Assembly (NCBI RefSeq): GCF_024198235.1
Contig: NZ_JAKCFB010000040.1
Location: forward strand, 16,439-80,438
Direction of reading: 5' to 3'
Source: Myxococcus dinghuensis
GTDB taxonomy: Bacteria; Myxococcota; Myxococcia; Myxococcales; Myxococcaceae
DNA: 64,000 bases
Part shown: positions 34,445 through 43,182 of the stretch, in pieces
How the letters are laid out: the number at the start of each line of letters is the position of its first letter
How positions within the stretch are numbered: the first letter of the stretch is position 1
Notes under the pieces: generated by a model
What the model was told of the DNA's origin: nothing
Databases searched by the model: none
Seen by the model: the letters and a program-made list of their open reading frames with translations, nothing else
Translations under genes and position numbers: made by a program

Positions 34445-35455
34445 CTACGGCCAGTCGAGCGTGTGCTGCTTGAAGAAGTCCCACATGAACGTCGTGGCGT
34501 CGGGGCCGGAGGGGTCTGCGAAGGGGTAGCTGGCGTCGCCGCCCGGCCACGCGTGGTCCATGCCCTGGATTTCGTACTTCTGCGCCACCAGCTCACCGCC
34601 GTACACGTAGTCCTTCACCGTGTACGTGCGACCGCCCGGCACGCGCAGCGTCCGCGTCGCGGTGGGGGTGGACCGGATGCTGTCGTTGGCCAGCCCGTCG
34701 TCGCCGTAGTCGCTGGTCTGCAGGAACTGCTTCACCGCCTGCTCGCCGTTGAGGGGATTGACGACGCTGTCCTCGGTGCCGTGGACCACGAGCACCGGCA
34801 CCGTGCGGCGCGGACGCCCCGAACACACCCACGCGTCACGGCCCCGGTCGTCCGGCGAGTAGATGCTGCCGAAGAGCATGGCGAAGCCCGTGCCGGAGAC
34901 GGTGGTGGCCGCCTTGTACATGGCGCCCGCGCCAATCATGCCGGCGGCGAACACGTCCGAGTAGCAGGCCATCAGCGTGCCCGTGAGCACCGCGCCCGAG
35001 GACACCCCGCCCAGATAGACGCGGCGCGCGTCCACGGAGTAGTGCTGCTTCACCAGGTCCACCATGCCCACCACGAGCGCCGGCTCGCCGGTGCCGCGCT
35101 CCTGGTTGGCGCCGAACATGAAGTTCCAGCACTGCGTGGGGTTCGCGAACGTGGCCTGGTTCGGGTACAGCACCAGGAACCGCTCCGCGTCCGCCTTGGT
35201 GTTGAGGCGCGTCAGGCCCGCGAACTGGTCCGGGTTCTGGAAACAGCCGTGGAGGGCCACCACGAGGGGGAGCGGGGTCCCCGGTTGGTACCCGTCCGGG
35301 ACCCAGAGCTGGAAGCCCCTCGCTCCAGAAGTGCTCACATAGTTGCCATGGACCCACGAGCCGGCGTAGGCCGGGGCCCCCGTGGAGACCGCCAGCAACA
35401 CCGTGAGCACGAACAGCGACCGCAGCACCGCGTCACCACGTCGAAGCCTCGACAT
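34445..35455 (-). CDS. Secreted esterase, PHB depolymerase family
   Basis: Exported hydrolase of 336 residues with a cleavable signal peptide (SLFVLTVLLAVSTGAPAYA). The fold elements are VALHGCFQNPDQF (oxyanion), the nucleophile elbow LGGVSSGAVLTG with Ser152, an acid in VHGTEDSVVNP and the histidine in GMDHAWPGGD. Members hydrolyse poly(3-hydroxybutyrate), feruloyl or acetylxylan esters, so the substrate is open. AGGAGG precedes the ATG. It is on the same strand as the following hydrolase, 40 bp from it, but facing the same way, so the two may be co-transcribed, with the 35496-36311 gene first. Confidence 0.9.
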   Translation of the reverse strand: MSRLRRGDAVLRSLFVLTVLLAVSTGAPAYAGSWVHGNYVSTSGARGFQLWVPDGYQPGTPLPLVVALHGCFQNPDQFAGLTRLNTKADAERFLVLYPNQATFANPTQCWNFMFGANQERGTGEPALVVGMVDLVKQHYSVDARRVYLGGVSSGAVLTGTLMACYSDVFAAGMIGAGAMYKAATTVSGTGFAMLFGSIYSPDDRGRDAWVCSGRPRRTVPVLVVHGTEDSVVNPLNGEQAVKQFLQTSDYGDDGLANDSIRSTPTATRTLRVPGGRTYTVKDYVYGGELVAQKYEIQGMDHAWPGGDASYPFADPSGPDATTFMWDFFKQHTLDWP

Positions 35456-35495
35456 CGTCCTGCCTCCTGGGTTGGGGAGAGCGAAGCCGCGCGGC

Positions 35496-36311
35496 TCAGC
35501 CGGCGTGGCGCGAGCCGGGGGACGCGCCGTCGACCTCGCGGAGGAAGGCCTCCACGGCGTCGGTGAGCGGGCCGGGCTGGTCCAGCGGCGCGGCGTGCCC
35601 CGAGTCCGCCAGCACCTGGAGGCGGGCGGAGGGCAGCAGGTCCACGTAGGCCTGCTTGGCGGATTGCGGCGTGTAGTCCCGCTCCGAGTGCAGCACCAGC
35701 ACGGGGCAGGTGATGTCCTTCAGCCGCGACATGACGCTGAAGCCCAGCAGGCCCCGCGTCGCGCGCAGGTAGGCATCCGGGTCGTTGGCACCGAACGTCG
35801 CGATGGCCCGGCGCCGCAAGCCCTCCTGCTCCGGCTTGGGGAACAGGCGAGGGGCGAGCACGTTGGCCAGGGCCTTGGGCCCCAGCAGGCGCAGCAGGAG
35901 CAGCCGCGTCGCGAAGTCGAACTTGCGGCGCAGCGTCCGGGCCACCAGCTCCGGCCCGCTGTTGACGATGACCAGGCTGCGCACCAGGTCCGGCCGGTCC
36001 ACCGCGAGCTGGAACCCCATCATCCCGCCCATCGACAGCCCCACCACGTGCACCGGCCCCAGCGCCAGCGCGTCACACAGCCCCGCGATGTCCCGGGCGA
36101 ACAGCGGCACGCCGTACGCGCCCGCCGGCTTGTCGCTGCGTCCGTGCCCACGTGCGTCCGGCGCGATGACGCGCCAGCCCTTCGACAGGCGAGGGGCCAC
36201 CAGCTCCCAGTCCACCCCGGACGAGCCCAGCCCGTGGAGCAACAGGACCGGAATGCCCTGCCCGCCCTCTTCGTAGTGGAGGGAGTACCCCTCGAGCTGG
36301 AGCGTGGACAT
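35496..36311 (-). CDS. Alpha/beta hydrolase
   Basis: Cytoplasmic hydrolase of 271 residues. It has LLLHGLGSSGVDWE (oxyanion), PDARGHGRSD, nucleophile elbow VVGLSMGGMMGF with Ser93, acid in LHSERDYTP and histidine in LADSGHAAPLDQP. It resembles 3-oxoadipate enol-lactonase and carboxylesterase relatives. The divergent TetR gene and a palindrome in the 81-bp gap imply control by that regulator. Confidence 0.9.
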   Translation of the reverse strand: MSTLQLEGYSLHYEEGGQGIPVLLLHGLGSSGVDWELVAPRLSKGWRVIAPDARGHGRSDKPAGAYGVPLFARDIAGLCDALALGPVHVVGLSMGGMMGFQLAVDRPDLVRSLVIVNSGPELVARTLRRKFDFATRLLLLRLLGPKALANVLAPRLFPKPEQEGLRRRAIATFGANDPDAYLRATRGLLGFSVMSRLKDITCPVLVLHSERDYTPQSAKQAYVDLLPSARLQVLADSGHAAPLDQPGPLTDAVEAFLREVDGASPGSRHAG

Positions 36312-36367
36312 GCTCGGACTCCTGCCAGGTCGGCTGCTGTTTCGTGACGTCACCCACCCTATCTGAA

Positions 36368-36377
36368 CGAACGTTCG
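36368..36377. promoter_or_regulatory. Candidate TetR operator
   Basis: Perfect 10-bp palindrome CGAACGTTCG in the 81-bp divergent gap between the alpha/beta hydrolase and TetR genes, 16 bp before the TetR ATG. Confidence 0.5.
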
Positions 36378-36392
36378 ATAAGCAAGACAGAC

Positions 36393-37037
36393 ATGAGCCA
36401 TTCCAGCCGCTCCCGCCTCCGCATGCAGACGGCCAGCCTTCCGCCCACCCCCTCCGACGGAACCCGGCGGCGCATCCTGGAGACGGCCCTCCAGCTCTTC
36501 GCGACCCGCGGGTATCACGACACGTCCATCCGCGACCTGGCGAAGGCGTTGGAGCTGCAGCCCAGCGCGCTCTACGCGCACTTCCCCTCGAAGGAGCACG
36601 TGCTGGCGGAGCTGGTGCGCATCGGGCACGAGGCACACCACGAGGCGCTGGCGCTGGCGCTGAAGGAGGCGGGGACGACGGACCCGGCGGAGCAGGTGCG
36701 CGCGCTGGTGCGGGTGCACACGCGGCTGCACGCCCTGCATCCCCAGCTCGCGCTCGTCGTGAACGAGGAGTTCTACGCGCTCACCCCGGAGATGGCCGCG
36801 CCGGCGCTCGCGCTGCGCACCCAGTCCACGCTGCTGCTGGCGGAGGTCATCGAGCGGGGCATCGCGCAGCAGCGCTTCTCGCCGCCGCACCCTCGCGCCA
36901 CCGCCGCCGCCATCTCCGCCATGGGCGTGCGGCTGCCCTACTGGTACGAGCTGGACAACGGGCTCGACGTGGACACCCTCGCGGACGTCCACGCCGAGCT
37001 GGCCCTGCGAATGCTCGGCGTGCGCGAGCGCAAGTGA
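36393..37037 (+). CDS. TetR/AcrR-family transcriptional regulator
   Basis: Repressor-type regulator of 214 residues. The N-terminal helix-turn-helix domain (about 22-75) reads ILETALQLFATRGYHDTSIRDLAKALEL in order, with SALYAHFPSKEHVLAELV as the recognition region. The C-terminal ligand domain has a TetR_C-type pattern similar to regulators of fatty acid or acyl-CoA metabolism. It is divergent from an alpha/beta hydrolase gene with a CGAACGTTCG palindrome between. The inducer is unknown. Confidence 0.92.
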   Translation: MSHSSRSRLRMQTASLPPTPSDGTRRRILETALQLFATRGYHDTSIRDLAKALELQPSALYAHFPSKEHVLAELVRIGHEAHHEALALALKEAGTTDPAEQVRALVRVHTRLHALHPQLALVVNEEFYALTPEMAAPALALRTQSTLLLAEVIERGIAQQRFSPPHPRATAAAISAMGVRLPYWYELDNGLDVDTLADVHAELALRMLGVRERK

Positions 37038-37079
37038 GGCAATCGCGGCGTGGGGCGCCCCCGAGGAGCCCCGACCGCG

Positions 37080-38693
37080 TCAGTCCAGCAGGTGCGGGTT
37101 GCGCACGACCAGCAGCCCCGCCTGCACGGTGGCCACGTAGTCGTTGAGGTGCCCCGCCTGGATGAGGGCGGACACGTCCCGCGTGCCGCCCGCGGCGATG
37201 GCCTGGTCCACCTTCTGCGAGCCCTCGTTGTAGGCGGCGAGCGCCAGCCGCCAGTCACCGGCGTAGCGCGCGCCCAGGTCGGACAGCAGCGCCGCGGCGG
37301 CCTGCGTCTCGCGCGCCACGTCCAGGCGCTCGTCCTTCGCCTCGCTCACCTCGAGCCCGTACTCCCGCGCCGTGGCGGGGATGAACATCCACACGCCCGC
37401 GCCGCGCATGCCCGGGGCGTACGACGGGCCGCCGTCCGTCTGCGGCATGTTCGTCACGGCGGACTCCACCACCGCCACCGCGAGCAGGCCCTCCGGCAGG
37501 CCCTTCTGCTTCAGCGTCTGCGCGAGCGCCGCGCGGTGCGTGGCCAGGTGGGTCAACGCGCGCTTCATGAAGGCGCGGCCCTTGTCGGTGCCGACGAAGC
37601 GGTTGAGCTGCTCGACGACCTTCGCGTCCACGACGACCGGCAGGTCGCCGCCAGCGGGCTGGCTCGCGCGGGCCAGGGCCTGCGCCTCCGCCAGTGACAC
37701 GGAGCGGCCGCGGGTCGCGCCCTGCGCCATGACGGCCAGCGGGACGAGGAGGAGGCTCAGCGCGGTGAGCAGCGCGGTGACGCCGTGCGCGCGGAGGGGA
37801 CGAGGCTGGAACAACATGTGGATTCTCCTCTGGGTGGGGTGGGACATGCCGGTGACGCCGGCGGGAAGGGGCGGAGCGCCCTGGAGTCGAAGCGCGGCCT
37901 GGAGGAGGCAGCGCGCGTAGGCGGTGGCCTGGGCCCGGCCGCTCGTCACCAGCGCCTCGTCGCACGCCAGCTCCTGGAGCGAGGCCAGCCACGCGGACAG
38001 CGCGTGCGCGGCGGGGTGCCAGAAGAAGGCGCCGGTGACGAGCAGCCGCGCGAAGGCCCACTGCGTGTCGCGCTGACGGTGGTGTTGCAGCTCGTGCAGC
38101 ACGGTGAGGCGGAAGGCCTCCGCGTCCTCCAGCAGCGCGGGCGGCACCACCACCCACGCCGAGGGACGACGGCCCCACCGGGGGAACCACGCGGAGAACG
38201 CCGGGCCCCCCTCCTCGCCGAGCACCACCACGACCCGCCCCACCGCATGCACCGTCGGCAGCGCCTCCAGCCGACGCAAGAGATGCTGATGCCGCGCGAG
38301 CGCCCGACCGGAGAGGAGCACCGCGCCCGCGCACAGGCCCACGGCCACCCAGGTCCACGTGTCGGCGGGGAGCAGGGGCTCACGCCTGGGCGCGTCGACC
38401 GCGGGCCGTGACGGCTCCTGCGCCCACGGCGACGCGGCGAGGTGCCCCGTCCGCCGCGCCACGGAGCGCTCGAAGTCGAAGAGCGGCCCGGCCGGCGCCA
38501 GCGCATGCGCCGCGAAGACGCTCAACGGCACCACCAGCGACAAGCCCAGCGCGCCCCGCCCCACCCGCAGCGCCTGGCGCGACGACAGCGGCGCGCCCAC
38601 CCACGCCAGCAGCGCGAGCGCCCCACGCGCGCCCAGCAGCGCCACGGGCAGCAGCACCGCCACGCCCAGATAGAGGGACCCCAGGCCGCTCAC
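37080..38693 (-). CDS. BlaR1-like M56 metallopeptidase fused to lytic transglycosylase domain
   Basis: Membrane sensor-protease of 537 residues. Hydrophobic helices lie at about 5-30, 46-65, 112-130 and 305-323. The cytoplasmic zinc peptidase between helices 3 and 4 has HELQHHRQRDTQWAF (H200, E201, H204) and ELACDEALV. In BlaR1/MecR1 a beta-lactam-binding sensor follows helix 4. Here that place is taken by an SLT-type domain (360-537) with LLAVAVVESAV (candidate catalytic Glu410), GVWMFIPATAREYGL and LALAAYNEGSQKV, as in MltD. This suggests sensing or processing of peptidoglycan coupled to cleavage of the BlaI repressor encoded 67 bp upstream. Domains are clear; the signalling model is inference. 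Confidence 0.9.
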   Translation of the reverse strand: MSGLGSLYLGVAVLLPVALLGARGALALLAWVGAPLSSRQALRVGRGALGLSLVVPLSVFAAHALAPAGPLFDFERSVARRTGHLAASPWAQEPSRPAVDAPRREPLLPADTWTWVAVGLCAGAVLLSGRALARHQHLLRRLEALPTVHAVGRVVVVLGEEGGPAFSAWFPRWGRRPSAWVVVPPALLEDAEAFRLTVLHELQHHRQRDTQWAFARLLVTGAFFWHPAAHALSAWLASLQELACDEALVTSGRAQATAYARCLLQAALRLQGAPPLPAGVTGMSHPTQRRIHMLFQPRPLRAHGVTALLTALSLLLVPLAVMAQGATRGRSVSLAEAQALARASQPAGGDLPVVVDAKVVEQLNRFVGTDKGRAFMKRALTHLATHRAALAQTLKQKGLPEGLLAVAVVESAVTNMPQTDGGPSYAPGMRGAGVWMFIPATAREYGLEVSEAKDERLDVARETQAAAALLSDLGARYAGDWRLALAAYNEGSQKVDQAIAAGGTRDVSALIQAGHLNDYVATVQAGLLVVRNPHLLD

Positions 38694-38760
38694 GGCGCAC
38701 CCCGACGAACGGCGGCGACGGACCGGGCGACCCCGGAGGCCCGACGGGAGGAGGCGCCGT

Positions 38761-39159
38761 TCACGACCGGCCGCCCTTGCCCTTGAGCAGCTTGCGGATC
38801 TGCTCCACCTCGTCCGGCGCGAGCGGCACCGCCTCGACCAGCCGCGCCACCAGGGCGGAGGGCGTCCCGTCGAAGACGGTGTCCACCAGGTGCCGCAGGC
38901 TCTGCGCCTCGTACGTCTCGCGCGGCAGCACCGCCGAGTACAGGTGCCCGCGCCCCTGCTTGCGGCTGGTCACCACGCCCTTCTGCTCCAGGATGCGCAG
39001 CACGGTGCTGACGGACGTGTACGCCAGCGCGCGGGCCTCGGGCAGCGCGGCCAGCACGTCCGCCACGCTCACCTCGCCCAACCGCCACACGATGTGCATC
39101 AGCTCGAGCTCCACCGGCGTCAACGGCCGGGGCGCCTCGGGCTCGGGATTCTTGGCCAT
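38761..39159 (-). CDS. BlaI/MecI/CopY-family transcriptional repressor
   Basis: Winged-helix repressor of 132 residues. The N-terminal domain runs LTPVELELMHIVWRLGEVSV then ALAYTSVSTVLRILEQKGVV, the BlaI recognition region. The C-terminal dimerisation helix contains the segment around DTVFDGTPSALVARLV, where BlaI is cleaved in related systems. The start is placed at 39159, after GGAGG. It is followed by the M56 peptidase gene and preceded by two matching operators over a TTGACA box, so autoregulation and release by the M56 protein are likely. Confidence 0.93.
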   Translation of the reverse strand: MAKNPEPEAPRPLTPVELELMHIVWRLGEVSVADVLAALPEARALAYTSVSTVLRILEQKGVVTSRKQGRGHLYSAVLPRETYEAQSLRHLVDTVFDGTPSALVARLVEAVPLAPDEVEQIRKLLKGKGGRS

Positions 39160-39183
39160 GGATGAACGACCTCCGTGGCCCAT

Positions 39184-39226
39184 GAACTACTAAGACTTTA
39201 GTTCCCTGTCAACTAAGCCCTTAGTT
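39184..39226 (-). promoter_or_regulatory. blaI-type promoter with two tandem operators
   Basis: Two dyads of the same pattern, ACTAA-N4-TTAGT at 39189-39202 and AACTAA-N4-TTAGTT at 39211-39226, centred 23 bp apart. Between them on the minus strand is a perfect TTGACA (39212-39207). A TAGTTC hexamer lies 17 bp further on (39189-39184). The upstream dyad overlaps the -35 box and the other fills the spacer, a standard arrangement for repression by BlaI dimers. Confidence 0.75.
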
Positions 39227-39253
39227 ACTGCCTCCACCCACCCGGTGTGCGCC

Positions 39254-40843
39254 TCAGACCCCCAGCGCGTCGCGCAGCTCCGGAAGCTGCTCCGCCTTCA
39301 CCGCGCCGAACACGAAGCGGTCCGGCCGCAGCACCACCACGTCCGCCGTGTAGCGGCTGAACCACGCGTCCAGCTTGCCGGTGACGTCCACCACGGAGGA
39401 CACCTTCCCGGCATCGTCCTCGTCCGCCTGCACGGCGAGCAGGCGGCCACCCAGCGCCTCCGCGAGCCCCCGCGCGGCCTCCCTCTGCGCGGCGGGCGCG
39501 TTGGCGCGGCACAGCACCGCGAACTCGTTGCCGAGCGCCTCGTCCAGCAGCACCTCCTCGCCGGACTGCAGCCGCACCTTCGGCTGGATGAAGAACGAGC
39601 CCTGGGGCGGCTCGGAGTCCTTGCTGCCCCCATCGAAGTAGAAGCCCTCGTTGTGGCGCGGGGCCTGCTTGAACTCGAAGCCCTGGATGAAGCGCTTCAC
39701 GCGGGGGATGCGCTGCACCGCGCGCAGCAGCGCGTCACGCGCGGTGGCCACCAGGGAGTTGCGGGCCAGGAACAGGTGCCCCACCCGGATGCACAGCTTC
39801 TGCAGCGACTCCACGTGGGGACGGCGCTCCTCCTCGTACGTGTTCAGCAGGGAGTCCGGCGCCAGGCCCTGGAGCACCCGGTGGAGCTTCCACGCCAGGT
39901 TGGACGCGTCCCGCAGGCCGGAGGTGAGGCCCTGCCCCATGAAGGGCGGCATGGTGTGCGCCGCGTCGCCCAGCAGGAACACGTTCCCGTCGCGCCACTT
40001 CGCCGCGTTGAGGCAGTGGAACGTGTACACCTGCGCGCGCTGGATGTTGACGCGGTCGGGGTCGATGTACGGCGTCAGGAGCGCGCGGATGGTCTCCGGC
40101 CGCTCCATGTACTCGCGCGTCTCGCCGGGCATCAGCATGAACTCCCAGCGGAACTGGCCCGCCGCGCCGGTGGCCACGAAGGCCGGGCGCTTGGGGTCGC
40201 ACACGAAGCGGCACATGTCCGGCAGCTCGCCCTCCACCACGCCGGACACCGCCAGCCACAGCTCGTCGTACGTCCGCCCGGACAGCTTGATGTTCAGGGC
40301 CTTGCGCACGGAGCTGCGCGCCCCGTCGCACCCCAGCAGGAACCGGCCGCGCACCGTGCGCACCTCGCCCGTCTGCACCTGCCGGTAGCGCACCGTCACA
40401 CCGGAGGCGTCCTGCTCCAGCGACTCCAGCGCGGCGCCAATCTCCAGGTTCACGTGCGGGAAGCGCTGCATGCCCTCGCGCAACGAACGCTCGAGCAGCG
40501 GCTGGTGGAAGAACCACAGCGGCGTGTACCCGTAGCCGAAGTCCGTCTGGCCGGGATTCACCTGGGCGAAGCGCTTGCCGGAGCCGCCCACGTACTCGAA
40601 GAACTGGGACTGGCGCATGTCGCGCTGCAGCTCGTCCACCAACCCCGCCGCCTGGTAGATGCGCAGCGCTTCGTCATCGCATGAGAAAGCGCGAGGCTGG
40701 CCATGCGGCGCGAGGTCCTGCTCCAGCACCAACGTCCGCACTCCCATGCTGCCCAGGAGATTGCTCGTCAGCGCCCCCACGGGACCGCAGCCGCTGATGA
40801 TGACATCAACCTCCATGTCGGCCTGCTGCCTGTCACAAATCAT
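39254..40843 (-). CDS. FAD-dependent aromatic monooxygenase, MhpA-like
   Basis: Flavoprotein hydroxylase of 529 residues. The dinucleotide fold is VIISGCGPVGALTSNLL. A DG motif is in GRFLLGCDGARSSVRK and the second FAD motif is FLLGDAAHTMPPFMGQGLTSGLRDASNLAWK. These mark the PheA/TfdB/MhpA class that hydroxylates phenolic rings. A C-terminal thioredoxin-like domain (about 400-529) is also typical. The ATG at 40843 is used; 40816 is an alternative. It is divergent from a large SARP-like activator across about 250 bp, so it may be its target. No ring-cleavage pathway genes sit beside it. Confidence 0.9.
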   Translation of the reverse strand: MICDRQQADMEVDVIISGCGPVGALTSNLLGSMGVRTLVLEQDLAPHGQPRAFSCDDEALRIYQAAGLVDELQRDMRQSQFFEYVGGSGKRFAQVNPGQTDFGYGYTPLWFFHQPLLERSLREGMQRFPHVNLEIGAALESLEQDASGVTVRYRQVQTGEVRTVRGRFLLGCDGARSSVRKALNIKLSGRTYDELWLAVSGVVEGELPDMCRFVCDPKRPAFVATGAAGQFRWEFMLMPGETREYMERPETIRALLTPYIDPDRVNIQRAQVYTFHCLNAAKWRDGNVFLLGDAAHTMPPFMGQGLTSGLRDASNLAWKLHRVLQGLAPDSLLNTYEEERRPHVESLQKLCIRVGHLFLARNSLVATARDALLRAVQRIPRVKRFIQGFEFKQAPRHNEGFYFDGGSKDSEPPQGSFFIQPKVRLQSGEEVLLDEALGNEFAVLCRANAPAAQREAARGLAEALGGRLLAVQADEDDAGKVSSVVDVTGKLDAWFSRYTADVVVLRPDRFVFGAVKAEQLPELRDALGV

Positions 40844-40995
40844 GAGAGCCCCCACACCAGTAAGTCCGCTGCAATGAATAACGCGCGAGGTGTGACGAGG
40901 GTGTGACCGCACAATTCGATTCGCAACGCCGTCCGCCCCTGACGGCGAGGTGCCGTGCGCTGGAAATTCATGAGCACTGGTGTTGGCGGTATTCC

Positions 40996-41013
40996 ACGCC
41001 CCGGCTGGGGCGT
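40996..41013. promoter_or_regulatory. Dyad in the divergent monooxygenase/SARP promoter region
   Basis: ACGCCCC-GGCT-GGGGCGT, a perfect 7-bp inverted repeat in the 250-bp gap between divergent genes. It is a candidate binding site for the SARP-like regulator or part of the promoter. Confidence 0.35.
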
Positions 41014-41093
41014 TCCCTACCCGTGAGGGAGCAAGCGGCCGTCGTGTTACGTTACGACCAGCGTTCTCTCTCCTTCCTGGAACCCTGGAGGCC

Positions 41094-43166
41094 ATGGCAG
41101 GCGACGACACTGCGGGCGCGCAAGTCTTTCGGCTCGAACTGCTGGGTGAGGCGCGCTTGAGGAGCGACAGCGCGTACCTCACGCTGGAGCGGCGCACCGC
41201 CGCGGTGCTGGCATGGCTGGCATTGGAGGGACCTCATCCCAAGTACAGGCTGGCCGGACTGTTGTGGGCGGAGTCGAGCGAGGTCACCGCCCGGAACAAC
41301 ATGCGACAGCTCTTGCGCCGGCTGCGTCTGGCCACGGGCACGGAGCTGGTGCACGGCACGGACGTGCTGTCCCTGGCGGAAAATGTCACCACGGACGCGG
41401 CGGAGCTCCAGGCGCACGTGCTCGCGGGCAGGCATTCCCAGGCGTTGGAGCAGGAGGGGACGCTGCTGGCCGCGCTCGACTTCGACGACTGCCCGGAGTT
41501 CCAGTCGTGGCTGGAGAACGCGCGCGAACGGCTGGACAAGCTTCGACGCCGCGCGGCGACGGCCGAATCCGAGACACGCGAGCGCGCGGGGGATTTGTCG
41601 GGCGCGCTGATGCTGACGGAGCGGCTGCTCGCCATGGACCCCTACTCCGAGGAGGCGTGGCGGCGGCTGATGCGGCTGCACTACGTGGCCGGGGACCGGA
41701 TGGCGGCGCTCAACGCCTTCGACCGGTGCCGCCGGCTGCTGCGTGAAGAGTTGGACACCCAACCCTTGCCGCAGACGGTGGCGCTCGCGCGGGAGATCGA
41801 ACGGGGCCCCTCGCTGCCCGTCACGCCGCGCGCGGAGGCGGCGAAGCTGCCGCTGTCCGTGCTGCGCCCGCCGCTGCTGGTGGGCCGCGAGCGCGAGTGG
41901 GCGCGGATGGAGCTGGCGTGGGAGGCGGGGATGACCATCTTCCTGTCGGGCGAGCCGGGCGTGGGCAAGTCGCGGCTGGCGCACGACTTCGCCGCCTCGC
42001 GTGGCAGGTACATGGTGCTGGAGTCGCGCCCGGGCGAGCTGCACATCGCCTATTCCTCTCACGTGCGGCTGCTGCGACAGATTCTCGCCCGCCGGCCCGA
42101 CCCCACGCTGGAGCCGTGGGTGCGCCGCGAGCTGGCGCGCATGCTGCCGGACATGGCGGGGCCGGAGGGCGTGCCCCCGCCCATGGCGGACGAGTCGGAC
42201 CGCAGCCGCTTCCTCGAGGCCCACTGCCGGCTCATCTACCAACTGACCGCGGGGTTCGACGCGCTCGTCGCGGACGACCTGCAATACATGGACGCCGCGA
42301 CGGCGGAGTTCGCGCTGCTCATGCTGTCGCGCCGGCACGACCCCGGCCCCAACGGCTCGTATCCGCACTTCATCGACACGTTCCGCCGCGGCGAGCTGTC
42401 GCCCGTCGTCGCCGCGTGCGTGCAACAACTGGTGGAGGCGGGGCTCGCGGTGGTCATCGAGGTGGAGCCCCTGGAGACCGACGCGGTGGGCGCGCTCCTG
42501 GGCAGCCTGGAGCTGTCCGGTGCCGAACACCTGCGCGACAACGTGATGAGCTACACGGGCGGCAACCCGCTGTTCATCATGGAGGCGCTGCGGCACCTGC
42601 TGGAGACGGGCGGCCTGGAGCGGGGCTGGCCGGAGCACGTCCACCCCACCGGGCGGGGCCGGGAGCTCATCCACCAGCGCCTGGAGCGGCTGTCGCCCTC
42701 CGCGCTCCAGGTGGCGCGGCTGGCCGCGCTGGCGCGCTCGGACTTCGAGCTGGAGCTGGCGGGCGAGGTGCTGGAGATGTCGTCGCTGTCGCTCGCCACG
42801 CACGTGTCGGAGCTGGAGCAGGCCCACGTGCTGCGCGGCGAGCGCTTCACGCACGACCTGCTCTTCGAGGTGGTGCGCGAGACGATTCCCCCCTCGCTCG
42901 TGCCGCTGCTGCACCGGCGGCTCGCCAACGCGCTGGAGCAGCGCAAGGCGCCCCCGGTCACCATCGCGCAGCACTGGCTGGACGGCCGCGAGCCCGGCCG
43001 CGCCGCGCCCTTCTTCGTCGCCGCCGCCAACGCCGAGTCCGCCGCCCTGCGACACATGGAGGCGGCCATCCTCTACTTCCGCGCCGCCACGGCCCTGGAG
43101 GAAGCGGGCGCCTTCGACGAGGCCGCGCGCATCCGCGCCCGCGTGCGCGGCATCCCCAGCGCCTGA
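41094..43166 (+). CDS. SARP/AfsR-like transcriptional regulator with ATPase domain
   Basis: Large regulator of 690 residues. The N-terminal winged helix (about 10-95, RLELLGEARLRSDSAYLTLE) and bacterial transcriptional activation domain (100-237, with RLMRLHYVAGDRMAALNAFDRC) are the SARP core. An AAA/STAND-type ATPase follows, with Walker A GEPGVGKSR (286-294) and a VADDLQYMD Walker B region. A helical region after residue 480 may carry TPR-like repeats. ATP-dependent oligomerisation on DNA is expected. It is divergent from the flavin monooxygenase. The ATG at 41094 is preceded by GGAGG at short spacing. Confidence 0.87.
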   Translation: MAGDDTAGAQVFRLELLGEARLRSDSAYLTLERRTAAVLAWLALEGPHPKYRLAGLLWAESSEVTARNNMRQLLRRLRLATGTELVHGTDVLSLAENVTTDAAELQAHVLAGRHSQALEQEGTLLAALDFDDCPEFQSWLENARERLDKLRRRAATAESETRERAGDLSGALMLTERLLAMDPYSEEAWRRLMRLHYVAGDRMAALNAFDRCRRLLREELDTQPLPQTVALAREIERGPSLPVTPRAEAAKLPLSVLRPPLLVGREREWARMELAWEAGMTIFLSGEPGVGKSRLAHDFAASRGRYMVLESRPGELHIAYSSHVRLLRQILARRPDPTLEPWVRRELARMLPDMAGPEGVPPPMADESDRSRFLEAHCRLIYQLTAGFDALVADDLQYMDAATAEFALLMLSRRHDPGPNGSYPHFIDTFRRGELSPVVAACVQQLVEAGLAVVIEVEPLETDAVGALLGSLELSGAEHLRDNVMSYTGGNPLFIMEALRHLLETGGLERGWPEHVHPTGRGRELIHQRLERLSPSALQVARLAALARSDFELELAGEVLEMSSLSLATHVSELEQAHVLRGERFTHDLLFEVVRETIPPSLVPLLHRRLANALEQRKAPPVTIAQHWLDGREPGRAAPFFVAAANAESAALRHMEAAILYFRAATALEEAGAFDEAARIRARVRGIPSA

Positions 43167-43182
43167 CCCCGCCCCGCGCCGC

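Noticed and set aside
37872..38693. BlaR1 as a beta-lactam resistance operon with beta-lactamase
   Set aside because: No beta-lactamase gene lies nearby and the sensor domain is not penicillin-binding but SLT-like.
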